Below, piece by piece: positions 20,340 through 28,309 of a DNA stretch of 29,327 nt. The stretch is from Chara braunii. Its lineage: Eukaryota > Streptophyta > Charophyceae > Charales > Characeae. The stretch's first letter is position 1; each line of letters starts with the position of its first letter. The DNA is taken from positions 780,336 through 809,662 of the forward strand of contig BFEA01000461.1 of assembly GCA_003427395.1 (NCBI GenBank), written 5' to 3'. The translations under genes were made by a program, and so were the position numbers. Under the pieces are notes generated by a model. That model saw nothing but the letters and a program-made list of their open reading frames with translations, was not told where the DNA came from and did not search any database.

Positions 20340-20895
20340 CGCCCGATTCTTAGCAGAATCGGGCGCGGAAAGATAGTAAGCGGAGGTTTTTGGGTAGGGC
20401 GATCCGGATGGTAATGATAGTTTTGAAGGGGAGTTAGTAGAAAAGGAAGTAGAAGTAAAGATTAGTCTGAGGAGACATGGTGGAAGGCGGAGTCGATGTC
20501 GCCTAACTCCCTCGATTCTCAACGGAATCGAGTGATCGAAGGTGCTAGATGGGGGTTTCCAACTATTGCGAGTATGCTACTGCTGTTAGTTTTAGTTGAT
20601 AGTCAGTAGAACGCGAGATAGGAGTGGAAGGGATAGCTGCGAGGAGCTATGGCGGAGGAGAGCATAACGGGAAGGAAGGATTGAAGCATTGCTCGACTCC
20701 TGATAGGATCGAGTAGGGTATAAGCTGAGATAGGGGTTCTCAGGCCAGGCGAGTTAACTCGTAGAGCAAAAATGGTGGAGAGGTTAGCGGTATGAGAGTT
20801 AGGGGAGGTAGGAGATGCGCGGTGGCTGTCAGCAGCGAGCTTGAGAGGATGAACGGAAACTAACTACCTCGCCCATCTTCATAGAACGGAGCGAG
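20340..20895. repeat. Tandem array of hairpins at about 175-bp spacing
   Basis: Four diverged units each carry a hairpin at the same place. Unit 1 (20340-20365) pairs CGCCCGATTCT with AGAATCGGGCG around the loop TAGC. Unit 2 (20511-20532) pairs CTCGATTC with GAATCGAG. Unit 3 (20692-20713) pairs CTCGA and TCCT with AGGA and TCGAG, with one bulged C and loop GAT. Unit 4 (20868-20895) keeps CTCGC/GCGAG and an inner TTC-ATA-GAA. Centres are about 169, 181 and 179 bp apart. Between them the units still align weakly (a G-rich stretch then GGGGTTT or GTGTTTTT). Base changes in one arm are matched in the other. Confidence 0.72.
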
Positions 20896-22560
20896 AGAAA
20901 GGCAGCTTTGGGTGTTTTTGTTGTGCGCGAACCCGACGGGAGAGTTGGATTCGAACGTTAGTATGTAGGTTAGCTGGTATAGGCACTAAGAACTGCGCCT
21001 GGAGAGAAAGGGGGGGGGCTTCCGGAAAGGGTATGTACCTGCCTGTATTTTGGCAACAGATTCAGTCGATTTTGGTCCCCTCTGTCGGTGGCAGCAGTGT
21101 GAGGCTCGTCACGGACGGGAGGACTTACCTGATTCGCTGGTGAGATCGTGCTGGAACAGGAAACAGGAGAGCAGGTGTACGTGTCCACGTTCGGGCGGCA
21201 GATTAAGTCGAATCTTGCTCACAGTATCGATAAGAGTAGAGGGCTGCCGGCCGCAAGGCCAAAGCTTGCCGGAGGTGGCATAAGGCCAGTAGCGGGGATT
21301 AAAGACTTATCCGCAGGCCGGTATGTTGTGCCTACGGGCCTTCTGCGCCGAACTCCGTATCCGTGTGTTAGATCAACTGCCCGATCAGACGACGCGGTCG
21401 CTTTCCCTGCATCACTGCGGGTGGCTCGACCGACTGGGATCACTACTGCGGCTAGAGGGCCGGCTGCAAGAAGGAGGGAGGGGGCAGCAAGGCCGCAAGA
21501 TCTGAAGGCTTATCTACCGGGGGACGTGCTGCTCAGGGAAGGAGGGCATATGCCCGGCCTTGCTGACAATCTGCAAGTGCCATATCCCTGAGCGTCATGG
21601 TAACTGATGCTGGTGGCGGATAATGATGGTTGAGGCGCAGCCCATGAAGGACTTCATCGGCTGCTGCGGCTGGAGCTCGATTGCCTGCAGTAGCCGCTAG
21701 TGAAGCGGCAACAACAGCGAGCCAGTGTAAGGGACGGCCCCGACAGTTTGGCCGGTGCGCTGCCCATTCTACCCTACGAGGTAGCTTGAGGGGAGCCAAC
21801 ATTGCGGACTTATGCTACTTGCTTTGAGAGTTAAAGGTGGTGACGGGCTGGATTGTGGAAGACAGGCTTGGTTGTTGACAGGTGCGTTGCGAGCCTGCGG
21901 GCTTACATATGGTCAGTATATTGGGAGTTGCGGGTACTGCGGAGTGGTTGGGATCGTTGGGAGAAGTCATCGCTGGAATTGGAAGGTCGCCAGGGGGATT
22001 GACAACAAGCGATTTGATATCGACTGACTAAGCTGCAGCTTTGGCCATCATTGCGGGGCCCTCAGGCGACTCAAGGTACGAAGGCCCTCTCCTGCGAGTC
22101 TGAGAGCACCCTTCTTGGATCTGAGAGTCTCAAAACTGTCTCCACCTGCCCTTCTTACTCTAAGTCTAGTCTATTGGTTCTGAGAGGAAGGCGGCAGGCG
22201 GGATTGCAACCCGTAATCCGCGCCAAGGCCTCTGTGGGAAGTTCGCCCCACCGATTGCGGGAGCTCTGTCGGAACTCAGGAGGAGTTCTGGAGGCAGGGA
22301 ATTGAAAGGTAATTGTTGCTTTCCCTCTATAAACCCAGATTATAGCCTCTATCTGTATTGCCCTTGGTACGTTTTGACTGAGTATGCTGTTTGTATCCCT
22401 ACCTTGACTTTAGCTTGACTTTCAGGACACAAGTCAGACTAAGTAAAGGAACACGTGTGCAATGGCAGTTTCAGCCTTCTTGGTTGTCTGAAGGCAGGTT
22501 GTGAACAAAGGGGAATTGCACCAGGGGGAAGGGTTGGAGAAAGACAGTTTTGTTTGAAGC
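20896..22560. other. Gene-free region with scattered inverted repeats
   Basis: There is no recognisable gene; the 147-codon frame at 21148-21591 has no motif. A G9 run lies near 21010. Inverted repeats include GGCC-GCAA-GGCC near 21250, GCAGGCC with GGCC-TT-CTGC (about 21316-21349), GGCTGCTGC with GCAGTAGCC (about 21659-21695, one G-U pair) and CTATAA with TTATAG (about 22327-22345). Individually most of these are within reach of chance. Confidence 0.4.
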
Positions 22561-22577
22561 TTGAATGGATCCTATGG

Positions 22578-23340
22578 GGTCAGACCAGTTCCATAAGATT
22601 GGACGGTCTGATTGCTATGAATGGTGAGGGTTTGACTATGGCTGACTTTTTAGGGACCAAATCTGCACCATAAGATTGGAGGGTTTGGTTGCCATGTTTG
22701 GTTGGGGTTTTGTTCTGTTTCCTTTGTTTTTGGTCGAGGAGGTCTGAGCCAGTCCATAAGATTGGACGGCTTCCTGTTTCATTCTGAGGGACTAATTATC
22801 GTTGAGGGCAGGGTATGTCCATAAGATTGGACGGCCTTGGACTCATGCCGCACACAATGGATCAGAGAGAAACGAACCTGACAAAGGACCAGATTTGTTC
22901 CATAAGATTGGACGGTCTGGCCCAATGCCTCGCACATGCTGGAACCCAAAAGATTAAATTTTGGCTATATTCTATACTATCCTATTTATGAACAGGCTAG
23001 TCAGGCATGGGTTCCATAAGATTAGACGGCCTGTATAGCTTATCATGAAATGAAAAGAGTATAACTAAGAGTATAATTGAAGGTAACCCTGAACAGGCTG
23101 GGCCTTGTTTTAAGATGAATGACTCAGTCCTATGCCCAGCTTTTGAACACCAAGTTCAGAGAGGTATATATAATTTGGATATTAAACAGTTCGGGGCGGC
23201 TTAGCCTTGTTATAAAATGAACGGCTTAGTCATATGCCCAAAAGGAAGAGAGAAGTAGTTGTGCAACCTGTTCGTGTATACTCAATGGCTGAGTCAGGCA
23301 GGTTCTATAGATTGGACGACTTGACTTTATGCCCTATGTA
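22578..23340 (+). repeat. Array of stem-loops with a constant loop and covarying stems
   Basis: The 16-bp core CCATAAGATTGGACGG, exact or nearly so, occurs at 22591, 22668, 22754, 22819, 22900 and 23014. A shorter form lies at about 23305, and two strongly diverged copies at about 23104-23133 and 23203-23226. In several copies GTCC and GGAC inside the core pair around ATAAGATT. Outside the core, flanking arms pair but differ between copies: TCAGACC/GGTCTGA, ACCAAA/TTTGGT, GAGCC/GGCTT, CCAGA/TCTGG, CAGGC/GCCTG, GCTGGGC/GCCCAGC, AGTCA/TGACT. Many copies have ATGCC a little downstream. The pattern suggests a structured transcript or a hairpin-forming repeat; no protein is encoded. Confidence 0.78.
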
Positions 23341-23620
23341 AGCTGGGTATAAGGGAATAAAGCATCGAGAAATTACGAACTATTGTTCGCAAAGTTCGAC
23401 TTGGGGTGGTGAGAGTACTTACTTTTGTGTGTTGGCCCGTGTGTGACTGAGTGAGACTACTACTTGGTGTGAGTTTCAGTTTGACAGGTAATTGCTGTAG
23501 TTGCTCGCCACGTGCTAGAGCGATAGGAGTTAGTTCAAATTCCTGCATTTTCTGGGCAAAGTTTTTTTACTTAGATCGATTCTTGCATTTTCTGAGGTCT
23601 TTTATTATACTTGGCTTTGT

Positions 23621-23920
23621 ATGAATTTTGGTAAGCTACTTTCTCTACGGGAAGCGTTGCCGAAATTTTTGCAAATCCAAGGAGTTAGTCAAATTTGGAC
23701 TTGTCAAAGTTCAACTTGTCTAAAGTTTATATATGACTTAGTAAAAATCTGGAAAGTCTCATTTTTAAAAGGGAGTGCTGCCCAAATTTTTGCTAATTCA
23801 GGGAGTTGGACAAAAATTGAACTTTGTAAAGTCAAAGATTATTTCTGTTTTCATATGCAGGCTGATATAAATTCTGAAAAAGCACTTTTCCTACGGAAAG
23901 CGCTGCCGAAATTTTCTTAG
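23621..23920. repeat. Three diverged copies of a 123-bp repeat
   Basis: The landmark CTACGGGAAGCGTTGCCGAA near 23644 recurs as AAAGGGAGTGCTGCCCAA near 23769 and CTACGGAAAGCGCTGCCGAA near 23891, each followed by ATTTT. The region is AT-rich. An open frame of 99 codons crosses it, but the copies are read in different phases, so this is not a repeat protein. Just upstream, TGCATTTTCTG occurs twice (about 23543 and 23584). Confidence 0.75.
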
Positions 23921-23934
23921 TTTAAAGGAGATAG

Positions 23935-24060
23935 ATTATATTTTGATAGGTGACGATTCTGGCGATCCACCCTGTATAGGGGAAATTCTGCCAAGGTCTA
24001 CCTTTGCTTTGGGCACCACTTGAGGGTAGACTTAGGTTTAGCTAATTAGGATGATTTAAG
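23935..24060 (+). other. Primer-binding-site-like motif after an AT-rich stretch
   Basis: GGTGACGATTCTGGCGATCC follows an AT-rich stretch that ends GATTATATTTTGATA. TGG-initial motifs of the TGGCGA type are used as tRNA primer sites just after the LTR in many plant Gypsy elements, and a second TGGCGAC occurs at 18855. If real, the repeats at 22.6-23.9 kb would belong to an LTR and the frame at 25896 would be the first gene of a second element. This rests only on a short motif. Confidence 0.18.
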
Positions 24061-24071
24061 CGAGATTGTGA

Positions 24072-24219
24072 CATGGGGATTATTCTCCATGAACTTATAG
24101 ATTTAGCCGTGGGTATTGACCTGTCTTGTATTACAGGTCCTCTTGATCGATTGATTCAGGACTTTGACTAGTTTCAGTTTGATCCTGTGAGGATCATCTT
24201 CTGTTATCACTGATAACAG
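24072..24219. other. Cluster of four short-loop hairpins
   Basis: Four perfect or near-perfect hairpins occur within 150 bp. CATGGGG/CTCCATG spans 24072-24091 with one G-U pair. GACCTGT/ACAGGTC spans 24118-24139. TGATCCT-GTG-AGGATCA spans 24180-24196. CTGTTATC-ACT-GATAACAG spans 24201-24219. The last two have three-base loops and are unlikely by chance at this density. The surrounding sequence is non-coding. Confidence 0.6.
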
Positions 24220-24787
24220 GTCGGTTTCCGATTCGTCGGTTTACGATTCAACTCCAATTCACTCTTGTCACTCAACCTAAAGGCTTTAGCCTTGTGATTG
24301 AACTGTTTTGTTGTGTTTTCACCTGGACTTTATTGAATGGTCATCCAACAAAAGTACTGAGTATTTATTTAAGAGTTGCACGAGTGAGGCTTGTATGGCT
24401 AAAGCGAGGGGTATGAGTACAAGGAATGGTTAAAGTTGACCCCGTGTTGTGCGTTGACTTCTGGATGAATCTTTGATGTGATTGCAGGTATGGTTGTGGT
24501 TCAACTTCGGGATGTGACTGTCTGCGATTACATACTTATATGGCTGAGAGGATCCCCACTGTGACTGTGAGGAGTGATCGTCCTGTATAAATAAGCCTTG
24601 TATATATATACTCATATGTGCCTTGGGTATGTGCGCGGCTTACTAAGATCGTGCGCAGGGGTTAGCCAGATTTGGGCTTGAGTGAAAAGGAAGACCCTCT
24701 GTTGTCATTTGCTTTTTGGAATTTTTATGGTTGGACGTTGTAGTCCGTGGCAGCCGTCAAAGTCAAACCCCTTGACTTTCGCCCAAG
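24220..24787. other. Gene-free stretch between hairpin clusters
   Basis: No gene is seen. One small hairpin lies at 24280-24293 (AAGGC/GCCTT), and a TATATATATA stretch lies near 24600. TGCGC/GCGCA can pair around 24632-24658. Confidence 0.4.
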
Positions 24788-24993
24788 CCTGGGGTAGGAC
24801 TTACCCCCAGGGCCGCAAGAAACGACTACCACTACAGGTATGGACCTGTGTACCACCACCTCTGCACAGAGTGCAGAAGAGGGTGTGTGGTCTTCAACCG
24901 CGCATAGCGGTTGTCCAGCGTCGAGAGATTAACCCTCAAGGCGCGTGTCAGCCGACACTTGAGTGTCGAACGCGACCCTCGAGATTAACGAGG
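24788..24993. other. Six hairpins tiled almost end to end
   Basis: Within 206 bp the hairpins are CCTGGGG/CCCCAGG (24788-24811), CAGGT-ATGG-ACCTG (24835-24848), a long one around CTGCAC-AGA-GTGCAG (24852-24891, about 16 pairs with small bulges, outer arms ACCAC/GTGGT), CAACCGC-GCATA-GCGGTTG (24895-24913), CGACAC/GTGTCG (24953-24968) and CCTCG/CGAGG (24977-24993). The arms are all different, so this is not a simple repeat. Such tiling is typical of a folded RNA, but I cannot match it to any known RNA family and see no tRNA or rRNA signature. Confidence 0.55.
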
Positions 24994-25895
24994 ACCGCAT
25001 GAGTATGGGTACTACATGGTACGCCATCACTGCGACTGCTTGCGTACGTTTGCATTGCTAGTCGATATGAGTAGGCCCTGCCTCCGCGCGGTTTTATACT
25101 AAGTCTCGCGCGGGACGCCTATTCGATTTCAGCATCGGAAAGTTATGGGTTGGCTACCGAGGGGCTAGGAGCGTTGTCGCGTTGTTTGTGTTATGTCGTG
25201 TTGTATGTGCGTGTGTGTGTGTTTTATTTTTGTGTTCGTAAAGTGGAGTGTGCGTGGTGTGTGGAATGCGTCCTGGTCGACCGACGACGAGCCGCGTTAG
25301 GGACCTCAGCCCCCCAAGATGTGAGTTCGTGTGCGGGTCCGATAGGCGTATTACCGTGCTTACCCCCTATGCTACAGCGAGCAAGAAACGCCCTCGGCTG
25401 GTCCACCTCTGCGATTGCAACCGAGTAGCTTTCGTATTGTGGACTGGTAGCTCGGCGGGGATACGCCCACCAAAGGGAGGTGACAGCTGCCGTAAGGTGG
25501 AGGTAAGTTGTGCCTCGCGTAGGTCCTATCCTGTCGTAGGGGCTCGCGAGAGGTCTGGCTAGCGCACTCAGCCGGATCGACCTAAGGAAGCTCCTTTTGT
25601 GTATTCGTGACGAGGTTGGTCCAACTCCTGCGTGACGCGGCCGAGAGGGTCCCGCGCTGCCATGTGCGGTGCCGGACTGATGCGCCCGATAACGGGAAGG
25701 GATGTCTAGGGCATTGTACCATAGTTTTGACGGGGTCATCACAAACGATGCATTCGCATGTATAATAGGGGCCCCAAAGGATGCTGGGAGCATTCTGGAA
25801 AAAAGGGGGGGGACTACCTACCAGACTGGGGGAATGGGTGCACGAGGGGCTTGCGGGTGTTGTTTTGTTATACAGGGTCTAAAAGAAAAGAGGAG
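24994..25895. other. Gene-free stretch before the decayed frame
   Basis: There is no recognisable gene. Inverted repeats continue: CCGCGCG/CGCGCGG (25084-25113) and CTCGCG/CGCGAG (25514-25550, with inner CCTA/TAGG). A G8 run lies at about 25805-25812. Open frames here are short and overlap on both strands. Confidence 0.4.
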
Positions 25896-26810
25896 ATGAA
25901 GTTCGGTGATGAAAATGACAGCGGAGCAATCAACAGACCTACCGGAGGGGAGGGAGCATGACCAAGCCAAGGGAGGAGAGCGGCAAAGAGAAAGTTGTAT
26001 ATAGGACTCATGGGTGGCCCAGTGGTAGGCAGGGGAGGAAGGAAATGCTTGTATAGGAAACCCTCACCCCTCCGCGAAGGAGAAGGTATAGAAATCTTGT
26101 CTGACGGTGAGGGAGGGAAGGAAAAGGCAGAAGTGGAGGAAGGAGGCAATGCAGAAATGGGAAATAAGGTTCACGTCTCTGACGAGGAAGGAGTCAACAG
26201 GGGCAAGCGACGTGAGACTTGGCATGAGGAAAGTGAGGGGGGACAAGACATGCACGACAATTATGAGGAGGGTGAGGAAAGAAGGGAGAGCCCGCTTGAA
26301 GGACGAAGCGGCCACGACAGTTGTGAGGGCTATGGGACGGGGACAGGGATTCATTTTACCTAAGATCCAAAGAACCTTGCAGGTGGGTATAGCCCCATAC
26401 ATACAGAAGACGAGAAGGACGAGGAAGAGGATGTGCGAGAAGTCATAAAAATCAGCAGCGGGGATGAGAGGGATGAGATCTCGAGGCGTAGGGAAGAGGG
26501 GCGGTCTCCGATGCACCAGCCGAGTAACGGGGCTTTCAGATGGGAGGACGAGTTTGGGCCGACACCCAGTCATTGGTTTCAGCAATGGACCAATGTGATC
26601 AAACACGAATGAATTATTAAGACTTGGGAACTCGCAAGGGCAGGGTTGAAAGCCACACCACTGGATTTTTTCAACGAGGCAGAGTTACGAAAAATTGTAA
26701 GGATGAAAAGAAAAATCGAGACCTACGGCCTGGGGTTTAGAAAGCCTGCCGAGGAACGGGGTGAACAAGGGACTGGGCAAGACGAGGCGCAAGGCAGCAA
26801 TAGGAACTAG
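25896..26810 (+). pseudogene. Decayed reading frame of about 305 codons, unknown family
   Basis: One phase runs from ATG 25896 to TAG 26808, broken by TGA 25959, TAA 26361 and TGA 26610 but without a frameshift that I can see. The amino-terminal half is highly charged and low-complexity (runs of E, D, G, K), probably disordered. The carboxyl half looks structured: FRWEDEFGPTPSHWFQQW, then TWELARAGLKATPLDFF and NEAELRKIVRMKRKIETYGL, which would form helices. The layout (disordered acidic head and compact helical end) resembles a gag or accessory protein of a retroelement, but no zinc knuckle or other motif proves it. The minus-strand frame over the same bases is a shadow. Confidence 0.5.
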
Positions 26811-27510
26811 GTGTTGACTTAGCATTGAAAAAGATCGCTGCTTTTCTGTCTGCGGAGACATGAAAATGACGAGAACGTGTACAGTATGGGCAAGCTTGCT
26901 AAGGATGAAGTGAAAAGAGGGTCAGCTAAGGCTGTGTCACGATAAGATAGAAGATAGTTTTTGAGGCTACTTTTTGGATGAGCTACCTTGGGTACGTAAG
27001 ACAAAGACATGGAATTTGGGATGAGACCAATTGGCAGAGGGTGTATTGTGAATTCTGGATGGAATAAGGATTACGCTTTTGAGAGGGGAAAACCTTGAGT
27101 ACGGATTGACGAGCGAATCATGGCATTGAATGATTGGTCGAGTACAAGAGAGGTTAGGGAACCTATGGGTTAAGGGGCGTGAAGAACACTCCTTCCCTAG
27201 AAGCCTGATCCAACTGAGTCATGAATGAGACTGAGAATAGTCGAAACCTGAGTGATCAGGAAGAGTGAGAATGGAAGGGGCGCCTTTGTCTTTTGTTATG
27301 GATGAACTGCTGGGTGGGCTAGTGTTGCTTGGGGTCGCGAGCCCCAACTCGATTACTAAATGTTAAGTCGGATGTACGCATGAATAGTACGTTATTGAAA
27401 AAAAAAAAGAAAAAGCACGCAAAACAAAATTGAGATAAGATGACCGCCTTCTAACCTCCAAGTCAGAAATGGGATCCGTAACCTCGAGGCCTACCCCCTC
27501 GGGCACTAAC
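26811..27510. other. Gene-free stretch
   Basis: No gene, hairpin cluster or repeat of note is visible. An A-rich stretch at about 27399-27415 is the only local landmark. Reading frames are short on both strands. Confidence 0.45.
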
Positions 27511-27670
27511 GTTGAGAATGGAAAGGAATGACCCTAACCAGGCTGTTCGACTTGAGAATGGAAAAGAATGACCCTAACCAGGCTGTTCGACTTGAGAATG
27601 GAAAAGAATGGCCCTAACCAGGCTGTTCGACTTGAGAATGGATAAGAACGACCCTAACCAGGTTTTTCGG
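27511..27670. repeat. 40-bp tandem repeat, four copies
   Basis: Units start at 27511, 27551, 27591 and 27631, each TTGAGAATGGAAAAGAATG followed by ACCCTAACCAGGCTGTTCGAC with one to four differences. The last unit is followed by GGTCATTCC (27688-27696), an inverted copy of part of the unit. Confidence 0.95.
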
Positions 27671-27779
27671 GAATGGCCCCTGACAAGGGTCATTCCTTTT
27701 GAAATAGGCACTGGGGTCCCCTGCATATTGGATTGAGAAAGGTTGATTGAGATTATGCTGGAAAAAGCAATAAGAGATG

Positions 27780-28123
27780 GGAAAGGTCGGTGGACCGGTC
27801 ATTGAAATAGCCAAAGGATGGATGAGAGAGGTGGAAAAGGCCGGTGGGTCGGTCGTTGAAATAGCCAATGAGATGAATGGAGGAAATGGAAAAGGCCGGT
27901 GGGTCGGCCGCTGAAATTGCCAAGGGGGCGGGGGAAAGATGTGAATGAAAAGGACAGAATAAAAGAGGCGGAACCTTAAAGCCAAGAGGGGCAGGGACCG
28001 TTGGGACGGTCACAGAGGTTGGGTGTTGAGGAATGATAAAATTAAGGATTGAATGGGCGGAAGGGTCAATCTTGAGAAATGGCTATTGAGAGAATGACCG
28101 TCAGACCGGCCATGTGGGTGGCC
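27780..28123. repeat. Degenerate 53-108 bp repeat with a GGCC-TGGG hairpin core
   Basis: The first three units are clear, with period 53-55 bp and shared GGAAAAGGCCGGTGGGTCGG and TTGAAATAGCC. Each has a 16-nt core: 27785-27800, 27839-27854 and 27894-27909 (GGCCG-GTGGGT-CGGCC). Looser copies follow at 27996-28011 (GACCGT-TGGG-ACGGTC) and 28108-28123 (GGCC-ATGTGGGT-GGCC). The arms change between copies while pairing is mostly kept; the first copy pairs less well. Confidence 0.7.
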
Positions 28124-28181
28124 TTGTTGATGAGAGGCTGTTGGACCATCCATGAGAATCAGCCTTGAAAATAACATTGGA

Positions 28182-28309
28182 TTGAATGATTGAGGATTGA
28201 ATATGGCATTGCATAGGTAGGGGACCCTAGGCAACTTGAATGATTGAGGATTGAATATGGCATTGCATAGGCAGGGGACTCTAGGCAACTTGAATTTTTT
28301 TTTTTTTTT
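28182..28309. repeat. 54-bp tandem duplication followed by T15
   Basis: The unit starting TTGAATGATTGAGGATTGAA occurs at 28182 and 28236 with only a few differences, and a third copy starts at about 28290 before breaking off into a run of 15 T (28295-28309). Copies end at CTAGGCAAC. The T run could be the reverse complement of a poly(A) tail of an inserted retrocopy, but no gene body is recognisable next to it. Confidence 0.85.

Noticed and set aside
19509-20522. 337-codon minus-strand reading frame
   Set aside because: It lies in very GC-rich DNA with overlapping frames in several phases, has Pro/Ser/Arg-rich composition and no motif, and covers the first hairpin of the 20.3 kb array.
22190-22235. 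tRNA-like GGGATT...AATCC stretch
   Set aside because: There is no cloverleaf, and no A-box and B-box pair at the right distance.
22578-23340. CRISPR array or integron attC array
   Set aside because: The repeat interval varies (64 to about 290 bp), no cas or integrase gene is near, and the context is eukaryotic. The resemblance is limited to conserved cores with variable arms.
23621-23920. 99-codon frame over the 123-bp repeat as a repeat protein
   Set aside because: The repeat copies are read in different phases (for example the shared AAATTT is split differently), so the frame was not conserved.
26064-26606. 180-codon minus-strand frame with hydrophobic segments
   Set aside because: It is the antisense shadow of the acidic + strand frame; Glu and Lys codons read backwards give Leu, Phe and Ser.
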